Shown one piece after another: positions 48,602 through 57,114 of a stretch of 64,000 nucleotides of DNA. Made by a program: the position numbers and the translations under genes. The notes beneath the pieces were generated by a model. That model was not told the origin of the DNA and did not search any database. It was given only the letters and a program-made list of their open reading frames with translations. Source of the DNA: Rhizobium sp. TH2 (GTDB lineage Bacteria; Pseudomonadota; Alphaproteobacteria; Rhizobiales; Rhizobiaceae); assembly GCF_024707525.1 (NCBI RefSeq), contig NZ_CP062231.1:3286001-3350000 (forward strand). Direction: 5' to 3'. Numbering within the stretch: the stretch's first letter is position 1; each line of letters starts with the position of its first letter.

Positions 48602-51600
48602 TCGCTAACCTGATCGCTTGGTCCGCGCGGAACCTGCTGCTCGTCATCGTCGGCGCGGCGCTCGCGGTCGCCGGCGGACTCTATTCGCTGCGCTCGCTAC
48701 CCCTGGACGCGATCCCCGACCTTTCCGACGTCCAGGTGATCGTCTTCACGGACTATCCGGGCCAGGCCCCGCAGGTCGTCGAGGATCAGGTCACATATCC
48801 GCTCACGACCTCGATGCTGACGGTGCCGAAATCGAAGGTCGTGCGGGGCTTCTCCTTCTTCGGGGTGTCCTTCGTATACGTGATCTTTGAGGACGGAACC
48901 GATCCCTATTGGGCGCGCAGCCGGGTGCTGGAATATCTCAACGCCGCCGCGAGCAGGTTGCCGCAGGGCGTGACACCGAACCTCGGTCCAGACGCAACGG
49001 GTGTCGGCTGGGTCTACCAGTATGCTGTCGTCGCGAAGGAGCTGTCGCTGGCGGAACTACGCTCCCTCCAGGACTGGGTCGTGCGGTTCGCCGTCTCGAA
49101 GTCCGAAGGTGTCGCCGAGGTGGCGAGCGTCGGCGGCTTCGTGAAGCAGTATTCCATCGTCGTCGATCCCGTCCGGCTCAAGGCGCAGGGCATCTCGCTC
49201 GACGATGTCGCCAACGCCGTCCGGGCGAGCAACCGGGACGTGGGCGGCCGAACGGTCGAGCTTTCGGAATTCGAGTTCATGGTGCGGGGGCGCGGATACC
49301 TCAAAGGCGTCGAGGACATCGAGAGCATCGGCTTGCGGAGCGAAAGCGGTGTTTCTCTTCGGATTTCTGATGTCGCGAAAGTGGAGATCGTCGGCGACGA
49401 ACGCCGCGGCATCGCGGAGTTGAACGGCAACGGCGAGGTGGCGAGCGGGATCGTGCTCCAGCGCTTCGGAGCCAACGCGCTCACGGTCATTGAAAACGCC
49501 AAGAAGAACCTGGAAATCGCCGAGAAGAGCCTGCCGGGCGATGCCAGGATCGTTCCCGTCTACGACCGGTCCCGCTTGATCGAGGCCGCCATCGAAACGT
49601 TGAAGTCGACGCTGATTGAGGAGTCGATCGTCGTCGCGCTCGTCACCGTGGTCTTCCTGCTGCATGTCAGGAGCGCGCTGGTGGCGATCATCATGCTGCC
49701 CGTCGGCATCCTGATCGCCTTCATGGCGATGCGCCTGCTCGGCCTCGGATCGAACATCATGAGCCTCGGCGGCATCGCCATCGCGATCGGCGCGATGATC
49801 GACGCGGCGATCGTGATGATCGAGAACGCCCACAAGCATCTCGAACGCGCCCCGCCGGACAAGCCGAGAACCGAGGTACTGATAGAGGCGGCATCGGAGG
49901 TCGGCCCGGCGCTGTTCTTCAGCCTGCTGATTATCACCGTCTCCTTCCTGCCGATCTTCACGCTGGAATCGCAGGAGGGAAGGCTATTCGGCCCGCTCGC
50001 CTTCACCAAGACCTTCGCCATGGCGGCGGCGGCTTTGCTGTCGGTCACTCTGGTTCCGGCACTGATGGTGATCTTCGTGCGCGGCCGGATCGTTCCGGAA
50101 CGTAAGAATCCCGTGAACCGCGTCCTGATCTGGCTCTACCGCCCGGTCATATCAGGCGTGCTGAAGGCGAAGACGCTGACGATCCTGCTGGCGATCATTA
50201 TCCTCGCCGCCACCGTCTGGCCCGCGCGACACATCGGTAGCGAGTTCATGCCCAATCTCGACGAGGGCACGTTGATGTACATGCCGACCACCCTGCCTGG
50301 CCTGTCCGTCACCAAGGCGGCGGAGCTCTTGCAGACGCAGGACCGCATCATTAAGTCGTTTCCGGAGGTTGAGACCGTGTTCGGCAAGGCCGGACGCGCG
50401 TTGACGGCGACCGATCCCGCCCCGACCGAGATGTTCGAGACGATCATCACCCTCAAGCCCAAGGACCAATGGCGGCCCGGCGTGACGGTCGACAGCCTCA
50501 AACAGGAGATGGACGCGGCGCTCCAGTTTCCGGGTGTCTCCAATGCCTGGACCATGCCGATCCGGGCACGCATCGACATGCTCTCGACGGGCATTCGCAC
50601 CCCTGTCGGGGTCAAGGTATTCGGTACCGACCTCAAGGAGATGGAGAAGATCGCCCGCGAGATCGAAGCGACGCTCAAGTCCGTACCAGGAACGTCGTCG
50701 GCCTATGCCGAGCGGGTCATCGGCGGCTACTATCTCGACATCGTTCCCGATCGGAACGCTCTCGCGAGATACGGCCTGACCGTCGATGCCGTTCAGGAAG
50801 TGGTCAGCATGGCCCTCGGTTCAGAAACCGTAACCTCGATGGTCGAAGGCCGGGAGCGATACGGAGTGGCGATCCGCTACCCCCGCGCTTACCGAAGTGA
50901 TCCCAAGTCCATCGTCGAGGACGTGCAGGTCTCCCTGCCGGGCGGCGGCACGGTCCCTCTCGGCGAGGTCGCGAAGATCGAACTCACTAGGGGGGCGACT
51001 TCGATCCGGACCGAAAACGGGCAGCTCGCGGTCTACATCTTCGTCGACATAGCTGGCCGCGATCTGGGCGGCTACGTCGCCGATGCCCAGACAGCGGTCG
51101 CCGAGAGTGTCACCATGCCGCCCGGCTATTCCGTCGCCTGGAGCGGCCAGTTCGAATATCTCGAGCGGGCCAAGGCGCGGCTGATGATCGTCGTGCCGCT
51201 GACGCTGGCGCTCATCTTCCTGCTGCTTTACCTGAACTTCGGCAGGCTGACCGAAACGCTCATCGTCATGCTGTCGCTGCCCTTCGCGCTTGTCGGCGGC
51301 ATCTGGCTGATGTGGTGGCTCGGCTTCAATGCATCCGTCGCGGTCGCGGTGGGCTTCATCGCGCTTGCCGGGGTCGCCGCAGAGACGGGCGTGATCATGC
51401 TGATCTACCTCGACCAAGCACTCCGGGAGCAGAGAGAAGCCAGCGAGCGCGAAGGTCGTCCCTTCGGCCGCGCCGATCTCAACCGTGCTATCATGGTCGG
51501 AGCTGTCGAACGTGTCCGGCCTAAGATGATGACCGTCGTCGCCATCATGGCGGGCCTCCTGCCGATCCTCTGGAGCACGGGCGCCGGATCGGAAATCATG

Positions 51601-51771
51601 CAGAGAATCGCCGTGCCGATGATCGGTGGCATGGTCTCATCGACCTTGCTCACGCTGATCGTCATCCCCGCCGTCTACGGCCTCGTCAAAGGCATCGGCA
51701 TGGCGAGGACAAGGAAAGAACAACCAATCGCGCCAGAGACTGTTTCAACGCAAGCACTGAAAGGAGCATGA
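48598..51771 (+). CDS. cusA: CusA/CzcA heavy-metal RND efflux pump, Cu/Ag type
   Basis: 1057 aa inner-membrane proton antiporter with two six-helix halves and large periplasmic loops. Motifs: DVQVIVFTDYPGQAP at the N-terminus, GIAIAIGAMIDAAIVMIENA in TM4 with the proton-relay Asp/Glu, and MPIRARIDMLSTGIRTPVG typical of Cu/Ag-exporting HME-RND members. It works with CusB to export Cu(I)/Ag(I) from the periplasm. Its start overlaps cusB, and its stop overlaps the DUF411 gene start (ATGA at 51768-51771), so all three are translationally coupled. Confidence 0.93.
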   Translation: MIANLIAWSARNLLLVIVGAALAVAGGLYSLRSLPLDAIPDLSDVQVIVFTDYPGQAPQVVEDQVTYPLTTSMLTVPKSKVVRGFSFFGVSFVYVIFEDGTDPYWARSRVLEYLNAAASRLPQGVTPNLGPDATGVGWVYQYAVVAKELSLAELRSLQDWVVRFAVSKSEGVAEVASVGGFVKQYSIVVDPVRLKAQGISLDDVANAVRASNRDVGGRTVELSEFEFMVRGRGYLKGVEDIESIGLRSESGVSLRISDVAKVEIVGDERRGIAELNGNGEVASGIVLQRFGANALTVIENAKKNLEIAEKSLPGDARIVPVYDRSRLIEAAIETLKSTLIEESIVVALVTVVFLLHVRSALVAIIMLPVGILIAFMAMRLLGLGSNIMSLGGIAIAIGAMIDAAIVMIENAHKHLERAPPDKPRTEVLIEAASEVGPALFFSLLIITVSFLPIFTLESQEGRLFGPLAFTKTFAMAAAALLSVTLVPALMVIFVRGRIVPERKNPVNRVLIWLYRPVISGVLKAKTLTILLAIIILAATVWPARHIGSEFMPNLDEGTLMYMPTTLPGLSVTKAAELLQTQDRIIKSFPEVETVFGKAGRALTATDPAPTEMFETIITLKPKDQWRPGVTVDSLKQEMDAALQFPGVSNAWTMPIRARIDMLSTGIRTPVGVKVFGTDLKEMEKIAREIEATLKSVPGTSSAYAERVIGGYYLDIVPDRNALARYGLTVDAVQEVVSMALGSETVTSMVEGRERYGVAIRYPRAYRSDPKSIVEDVQVSLPGGGTVPLGEVAKIELTRGATSIRTENGQLAVYIFVDIAGRDLGGYVADAQTAVAESVTMPPGYSVAWSGQFEYLERAKARLMIVVPLTLALIFLLLYLNFGRLTETLIVMLSLPFALVGGIWLMWWLGFNASVAVAVGFIALAGVAAETGVIMLIYLDQALREQREASEREGRPFGRADLNRAIMVGAVERVRPKMMTVVAIMAGLLPILWSTGAGSEIMQRIAVPMIGGMVSSTLLTLIVIPAVYGLVKGIGMARTRKEQPIAPETVSTQALKGA

Positions 51772-52229
51772 ACATGAAAAGAAGAGAGTTCATCATTGCT
51801 ATGACGGCCGCCGCCTTCCTCCCGTCAAAGTCGGCATTTTCGGCCACCGACGCGGATGTCATGACCGTCTACAAGGACCCCAATTGCGGATGCTGCACGC
51901 TCTGGGCGGACGCCTACAAGAAGGCCGGATACCGCGTCGAGGTCGTCAAGGAGCGGGACCTGATTTCGCTGAAGACGAAGCTGGGCGTGCCGCTGGACAT
52001 CCAGGGCTGCCATACCGCCGTCTACCGCGGGCAGTTCCTGGAAGGTCATGTGCCGCTGGAGGCTGCGCGCATGCTCGAGAGCCGGAGCGACCTCACTGGA
52101 CTGGCCGTACCCGGCATGCCCGCAGGCTCGCTCGGCATGGGCGACGATCCTTCGGCCTCGTACGATGTAATCGCCGTCGGCAAGGACGGCAAGACCGCGG
52201 TGTTCCTCGAGGTCCGGCCCAAGGCCTGA
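51768..52229 (+). CDS. DUF411 metal-binding periplasmic protein
   Basis: 153 aa with a signal peptide (FIIAMTAAAFLPSKSAFSA) and the DUF411 landmarks: CGCC in KDPNCGCCTLWADAYKKAGY (C40, C42, C43), IQGCHTAVYRGQFLEGHVP (C81-H82) and GLAVPGMPAGSLGM. DUF411 proteins occur almost only in copper/silver resistance loci and are thought to bind the metal. Overlaps cusA by 4 bp. Confidence 0.9.
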   Translation: MNMKRREFIIAMTAAAFLPSKSAFSATDADVMTVYKDPNCGCCTLWADAYKKAGYRVEVVKERDLISLKTKLGVPLDIQGCHTAVYRGQFLEGHVPLEAARMLESRSDLTGLAVPGMPAGSLGMGDDPSASYDVIAVGKDGKTAVFLEVRPKA

Positions 52230-52349
52230 CCATGATAAATGCTTCATTGGCGAAACATTGACTTGGCGGTCGATCTGCGGGCCACGTTGACCCTCATCGT
52301 CATGAAGCATGCACACACGAGTTTGCCATGCATAGGGAGGCCATCGTAG

Positions 52350-53141
52350 ATGACGGCAGACATCTCGCAAGTCGGAGGCCCAAGGCGCGTCTGCGTCGTC
52401 ACGGCCGGAGGACAAGCGCCTGCGATCATGATCAATGCCTTGGGAGCGGCATTCGGTCCGATCGATGTGGTCATGGAACGTCCGGAACCAATGTGGTCTT
52501 TTCTCAAGCGCCGGGCCAGAAAGGTCGGCTGGACGAACCTGGCGGGACAATTCCTGACGATAAAGCTCATTGTCCAGATGAAGCGGCTCTCACGACGATC
52601 GACCCGACAGATCATTCGCGACGAAGGCCTTCATGTGGAGATCGGCGCGCAGCACCGAATATGTAAGATCGAATCCGTCAACTCCATGGATTTCATCGAA
52701 GCGGTCGATGACTTGAGGCCGGAGGTTGTTTTCCTTTGTGGATGCAGAATCGTCAAGCCGGACATTTTGGCGCGTGTCCGGGTTCCCATGCTCAACTATC
52801 ATGCGGGGATAACGCCGCAATACCGTGGCATGAACGGCGGCTATTGGGCGCTTGCCAACGGAGACGACACCAATTTTGGGGCGACCGTCCACCATGTCGA
52901 TACTGGCGTGGACACAGGAGCGGTTATCGCACAGGTTCGCAGCAGCCCCGGCAAAGGCGACACGATCTGGACCTATCCTCTCCGCCAGGCGGCGATGTCG
53001 CGGGCGATGTGCGTCGACAGCGTCCGGGCTGCACTCGAAGGCGGCGTCAAGCCCATCGAGACTTCAGGGCCGTCCGTTCAGCATTATCATCCGGAAATCT
53101 GGAATTACCTTCGGGTTGGAATCGCCAAGGGGGTCTGGTAG
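52350..53141 (+). CDS. Formyltransferase-fold protein
   Basis: 263 aa. The C-terminal half carries the formyl-transferase signature: N149-Y-H151 in MLNYHAGITPQYRG, and D188 in HHVDTGVDTGAVI, matching the Asn-His-Asp catalytic triad. The N-terminal half (RRVCVVTAGGQAPAIMINAL) is a short Rossmann-like part. It is smaller than methionyl-tRNA formyltransferase (about 310 aa) and lacks its C-terminal domain, so a sugar-nucleotide N-formyltransferase or formyl hydrolase is more likely. AGGGAGG lies 9 nt upstream. It stands alone between copper genes; its role there is unknown. The 120 bp before it hold nothing recognisable. Confidence 0.75.
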   Translation: MTADISQVGGPRRVCVVTAGGQAPAIMINALGAAFGPIDVVMERPEPMWSFLKRRARKVGWTNLAGQFLTIKLIVQMKRLSRRSTRQIIRDEGLHVEIGAQHRICKIESVNSMDFIEAVDDLRPEVVFLCGCRIVKPDILARVRVPMLNYHAGITPQYRGMNGGYWALANGDDTNFGATVHHVDTGVDTGAVIAQVRSSPGKGDTIWTYPLRQAAMSRAMCVDSVRAALEGGVKPIETSGPSVQHYHPEIWNYLRVGIAKGVW

Positions 53142-53191
53142 CTGAGGTTCGACGCAAGAAATCTACTACAACCCACACGCAACTTCGCGCT

Positions 53192-53683
53192 TCAGTGAAT
53201 ACGGCCCCAGCCCGTGGTGCCCTTCGGCTTTACCACGGACAATACAAGGACCACCAAGAGTGCCAGCATGCCCACGCCCGAATGCAGCAGCACGGAGTAG
53301 CGAGCGCTGAGGTGCATAACTCCCAACTCCCTTGCCGAAGCACTTGCCCCAAGCCCGTCGATCATATTCGTTTGAAGCATCAGAACGAAGGTGATCAAGA
53401 CCGTCATCGCGAACTTCACGACGACCCAGTAGTGGCGGATGAGACCCCAAGGGCTCAGGAGGGACTGGAGGACGCCCACCGCAAGCGAGACTGCGGCAAG
53501 CGGCACGATGACGAACCAGGTGATCTGAGGCATGACCGCGTAACTCGCATTCACCAGCCGACCGTCTGAAGCCACAAGACCCGACACGGCTAGGCAGAAG
53601 AAAACAGCCACAGCCCCCAGAAATCCGACCGAGCTGGCGATATGCGCCACGAGGAGGGGCATACGGAGGCGACGGTAGCTCAT
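53192..53683 (-). CDS. Four-helix membrane protein (DUF2269-like)
   Basis: 163 aa with four hydrophobic segments (LLVAHIASSVGFLGAVAVFF, ITWFVIVPLAAVSLAVGVLQ, VVVKFAMTVLITFVLMLQ, GVGMLALLVVLVLSVVKPKG) and conserved His in AHIAS and RHYWVVVK. The His-in-helix pattern resembles predicted membrane proteins of the DUF2269/CopD-like kind that may bind heme or copper. The start overlaps the stop of the small gene upstream (ATGA). Confidence 0.6.
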   Translation of the reverse strand: MSYRRLRMPLLVAHIASSVGFLGAVAVFFCLAVSGLVASDGRLVNASYAVMPQITWFVIVPLAAVSLAVGVLQSLLSPWGLIRHYWVVVKFAMTVLITFVLMLQTNMIDGLGASASARELGVMHLSARYSVLLHSGVGMLALLVVLVLSVVKPKGTTGWGRIH

Positions 53684-53850
53684 TTTGGATTGTCCGCGGT
53701 CGTGCCGAAGTGTCGACCTGGTCCGTGACCCGTCGCCATCATGACCACTGCCAAGGACACCAGGATCAATCCCGCGACGACGAAACCTTTGACCCAACGG
53801 GGCATCGGAGGCCGTCCTCCACTCCTTGGCGCGACAGACTTTTCCGACAT
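53680..53850 (-). CDS. Small single-helix membrane protein
   Basis: 56 aa: MSEKSVAPRSGGRPPMPRWV, then one transmembrane helix (GFVVAGLILVSLAVVMMATG) and a His-containing tail (HGPGRHFGTT). No family recognised. Translationally coupled to the four-helix membrane protein through ATGA, and divergent from tetR. The two proteins may form a small complex. Confidence 0.6.
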   Translation of the reverse strand: MSEKSVAPRSGGRPPMPRWVKGFVVAGLILVSLAVVMMATGHGPGRHFGTTADNPK

Positions 53851-53868
53851 GATGCACCTCATCAAAAC

Positions 53869-53917
53869 GTTGACATTTTTCAATACAATGTGCTTAATAT
53901 CAAATCACTTTGTCAAC
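53869..53917. promoter_or_regulatory. Divergent promoter/operator of tetR
   Basis: GTTGACA (53869-53875) and TGTCAAC (53911-53917) form an inverted repeat with 7-bp arms in the AT-rich 71-bp gap between the small membrane gene and tetR. TTGACA at 53870 with TAATAT at 53895 (19-bp spacing) could be the tetR promoter. Overlap of operator and promoter would fit autorepression. Confidence 0.45.
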
Positions 53918-53921
53918 ACTT

Positions 53922-54518
53922 ATGGCGAGTCGAATGCCGAAGACCTGGGGAGAAACGCTCGAGGGCCATCGCGAGGCGGTTCGGCAGGCAGTCATGGAGG
54001 CGGCGCTAGCGCTCGCCTCCGAACGCGGGTTCCAAAAGGTATCCATGTCGGACGTGGCAGCACGCGCGGCCATCACGCGGGCGACGCTTTACAAGTATTT
54101 CAGTGACGTGGACTCGATCTTCGAGGAGTGGCATCGATCGACTGTTCATTCCCATCTAGCGCAGTTCGCGGAGATCGCCGACGGAGTGGGAGACCCCGGA
54201 GAAAAGCTCTCCGAAATATTGGAAGCCTACGCCATGACGGTGTTCCGGCACCACGGAACGCGCTTCGCCTCGATGCTCCATCGACAGGACCATGCCCGAA
54301 AAGCCGAGGCAAGCCTGGTAGCTCTTATCGAAAAACTGGTGTTGGCAGGGGCGCGGTCCGGCGTATTCAGGAAGGACATCCCGCCGGATGAGCTGGCGCG
54401 TTTCTGCCATTCCTCGCTTTCCTCGGCATTCATGCTTTCTGACGAGCGGGCCGTCCGCATGGCGGCCGGCCTTGTGCAGGATGCTCTGTCCACTCGCCTC
54501 AGGATTGACGGGAATTAA
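53922..54518 (+). CDS. TetR-family transcriptional regulator
   Basis: 198 aa. The N-terminal HTH (ALASERGFQKVSMSDVAARA, AITRATLYKYFSDVDSIFEE) is followed by an all-helical ligand domain (54-190). The ATG at 53922 is used; a TTG further upstream is less likely. It is divergent from the small membrane gene pair and 41 bp ahead of the tyrosinase-like gene, so it probably controls both. The inducer is unknown; a copper or quinone signal is conceivable from context. Confidence 0.85.
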   Translation: MASRMPKTWGETLEGHREAVRQAVMEAALALASERGFQKVSMSDVAARAAITRATLYKYFSDVDSIFEEWHRSTVHSHLAQFAEIADGVGDPGEKLSEILEAYAMTVFRHHGTRFASMLHRQDHARKAEASLVALIEKLVLAGARSGVFRKDIPPDELARFCHSSLSSAFMLSDERAVRMAAGLVQDALSTRLRIDGN

Positions 54519-54559
54519 AGGCGCATCTACAAGAAATGGTTGAGACGGAGGAGCGCGCC

Positions 54560-55402
54560 ATGGCAGACGAACGCATGCCGGAAGACATGATAGCGTGGAT
54601 GACCGACCGCAACTGGGGTCCGCATCACGACCAATGGCACTTCGAGCGGAGATGGGATTTCTGGCATGCCCGCGCCGCTCGTGGCGCTCCCGAAGACGTA
54701 GGCGTGCAGGCATATATCGACTCGAAAGTCGCCCTGGGCTACGGGCGCTCGCCGCTTCAGGAGGGAGAGGCCGGGAACGGCGAGGACTTTCTGTTCATGC
54801 ACCGCGCGATGCTGCAACTGCTGGTCGCCAATTTCACGCAGTCGATACACTTCCTGCGGGGTTGGGCCACGCTTCCACAAGATAACGCTGACATGGACGA
54901 TCCAGTGCCGCCGAACCCAGCCGGCGCTCCACCCAACCCTGCAAAAGACGCGTCCCATCCCAAGATGGCCGAAGCAATCACCCGCGTCGAAGCCAGAGCT
55001 CCGGAGTTCCCGTCCGACGAGGAGCTCGGCTTGTTTCTCCAGACGAAAATGCGCCCGGTTCCCGGAGACGCTTTCAGGGAAAGCCCCGACAAGGCCGCGG
55101 GGCTCCATAACTACCTGCACAACAGGTGGTCGGATGGAACAAGCCCCATCGACATCGGCAGGCCACTGGTGAACACGTTCAATCAGCGTTTCTGGAAGCT
55201 GCACGGCTGGATCGATCACCAGTGGTGGCGCTTCCGGCGTTCCAAGGGCATGAACGACGGCGATGCCGCCTATCAAACGAAGCTCAAACTCTATCTCGAC
55301 ATGATGAACCAGAGCGGTCATCACCACCACTTCGACGAGGTCTTGTCGACGACGACACCGAGCGTCGGGCGCAACATCTTCGACCTCGATTTCCCGAGTT
55401 GA
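54560..55402 (+). CDS. Tyrosinase-like type-3 copper protein (divergent)
   Basis: 280 aa, no signal peptide. The C-terminal half resembles the CuB site of tyrosinases: HNYLH (183-187), then FWKLHGWIDHQWWRF (H215, D219, H220) in place of HxxH ... HHxxxDRxWxxW. The N-terminal half has a His-rich helix (HHDQWHFERRWDFWH, 22-36) and FLFMHRAML (H81), like the CuA FxxWHRxxL motif. Family assignment is my own motif reading, close to what is called PvdP/tyrosinase-like. The ATG at 54560 is chosen over 54536 because GGAGGAG lies 6 nt upstream. It lies directly after tetR in the copper island. Confidence 0.6.
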   Translation: MADERMPEDMIAWMTDRNWGPHHDQWHFERRWDFWHARAARGAPEDVGVQAYIDSKVALGYGRSPLQEGEAGNGEDFLFMHRAMLQLLVANFTQSIHFLRGWATLPQDNADMDDPVPPNPAGAPPNPAKDASHPKMAEAITRVEARAPEFPSDEELGLFLQTKMRPVPGDAFRESPDKAAGLHNYLHNRWSDGTSPIDIGRPLVNTFNQRFWKLHGWIDHQWWRFRRSKGMNDGDAAYQTKLKLYLDMMNQSGHHHHFDEVLSTTTPSVGRNIFDLDFPS

Positions 55403-55462
55403 CCCAACGGTGTTTTCGGGAGCCCGAGTGGCGGAGGGCGGTGTTCCCGCCCTCCGCCTTGC

Positions 55463-56872
55463 TCATTCCGCCGGAACGGATGCCGACTTAGGTCCCCTCA
55501 ATCCGACCAGCGCCAGAAGCGCGCCTGCTGCTGCGACCGCGGCGGCGCCCGCGAACGCGGCCCGGAAGCCGGGGAGCAGGTCCGCCGAGGCCGGATCGGT
55601 CGACTGGTACGACGCGGCGACGGCGACCATCGCTGCGAGGCCCACGGCCGAACCGACCTGATACGTCGTGTTGATCAGACCGGACGCCAATCCGGTCTCC
55701 TCGGGCCGGGCACTGGAGACCCCGACCATGGTGGCCGGGATGTAGGCCAACGACATGCCGAGCGCGGCGAGCAGCGAGGTGGGAAGCACATCGATCCAGA
55801 AGTCGCCGTCTGCGGGAAGCCGGGCCAGCATGACCAGTGCGCCGCCCATGATTGCCAGACCGAGCACCAGGCTCGCCTTCGGTCCCAGCACCGCGATGAA
55901 CCTGCCGGAGAAGCCGACCATGAGGACCATGATCGCGACAGTCATCGGCACCAGCGCCAGGCCGCTTTCCCATGCCGAGAAATCCAGCGTCTGCTGCAGG
56001 TAGAGGTTCAGGTAGAACCAAAGAGGAATCCACGCCGCGCCGAGAAGCGCCATGAGGAGGTTTCCGACGGCGAGGTTCGGCGTCTTGAAGATGTGCAGCG
56101 GGAGCAACGGCTCGGCGCGCGCCGCCTGGATCAACACGAACACGACGATAAGGACCAGCGCGCCTCCGAGTTGGGCGAGCGTGGCCGTCGACGTCCAATG
56201 GCCCGGTTCCGTAGTCACGATCGCGTAGACCGAGAGGATCAGGGCGGCGGTGATGAGGATCGCTCCGATCCAGTCGACCCCGCCCTTAGAGACGACACTC
56301 TTCCGGAGGAGACCCGGGCTCGCGACGAGGGCGGCGACTCCGAGTGGCACGTTGATCAGGAACGTCCACTCCCAGCTCATCCACTGGGTGATCACGCCGC
56401 CGAGGAAGACCCCGGCAGTGCCTCCGGCGGCCGCGGAAGCGCCCCAGAAGGCGAACGCCTTTCCGAGTTCGGCACCATTGTGCGCGAAGAGGCTCACGAG
56501 GATGGTCATGGCCGACGGAGCGATCAAGGCAGCGCCCAAGCCCTGGACGGCGCGGCCTGCGAGCAGGACCTCCTGCGACGCTGCAAGACCAGCGACCAGT
56601 GAACCGGCCGTGAGGATGGCGAAGCCGAGCATAAAGAGCCGCCGCGCGCCAAAGAGGTCGCTCAGGCGCCCGCCGAGCAACAGGAGGCCACCGAAGACGA
56701 TGACGTAGGCATTGAATATCCACGACAGGCCTTCTGCCGTGAAGCCGAGGCTGGTCTGGATCGCTGGCAGCGCGATGCCGATGATGGAAGTGTCGAGAAT
56801 GACAATGAACTGGGCGGCGCAGAGAAGTGCCAGTGCCCACCATCGCCGGGGATCGGGTGTCTGTGTTGACAT
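55463..56872 (-). CDS. MFS efflux transporter, DHA2 (14-TM) type
   Basis: 469 aa with 14 predicted helices. The DHA2 motifs are ALLCAAQFIVILDTSIIGIA in TM1, LSWIFNAYVIVFGGLLLLGG followed by GRLSDLFGARR (loop 2-3) and GAALIAPSAMTIL. EmrB/QacA-like pumps of this type export drugs or organic cations with protons. The ATG at 56872 starts MSTQTPDPRRWW. It is convergent with the tyrosinase-like gene and has no linked regulator; its part in metal resistance is uncertain. Confidence 0.88.
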   Translation of the reverse strand: MSTQTPDPRRWWALALLCAAQFIVILDTSIIGIALPAIQTSLGFTAEGLSWIFNAYVIVFGGLLLLGGRLSDLFGARRLFMLGFAILTAGSLVAGLAASQEVLLAGRAVQGLGAALIAPSAMTILVSLFAHNGAELGKAFAFWGASAAAGGTAGVFLGGVITQWMSWEWTFLINVPLGVAALVASPGLLRKSVVSKGGVDWIGAILITAALILSVYAIVTTEPGHWTSTATLAQLGGALVLIVVFVLIQAARAEPLLPLHIFKTPNLAVGNLLMALLGAAWIPLWFYLNLYLQQTLDFSAWESGLALVPMTVAIMVLMVGFSGRFIAVLGPKASLVLGLAIMGGALVMLARLPADGDFWIDVLPTSLLAALGMSLAYIPATMVGVSSARPEETGLASGLINTTYQVGSAVGLAAMVAVAASYQSTDPASADLLPGFRAAFAGAAAVAAAGALLALVGLRGPKSASVPAE

Positions 56873-57114
56873 GTCGAATGTCCTGTTGGTTGGAATCCCG
56901 GGAGTGAAAAGCCCGTGGCCGCGCGATGATCGGGCGGTCGACATGGAGTCCTAGTGTTTCCAATGCTGGCAGGGTCAAGGGGGTGATGAACGGTTTCGAA
57001 AGACGGCCTGCCAATCAGGCTTTGAAATGAATTTCTCTATCTGTACGCGAAACTCAGAGTATGTCCGCGCGCCGAGTAGGAGGACGCGCCGACTATGCGA
57101 AAACGCGCAGGGAC

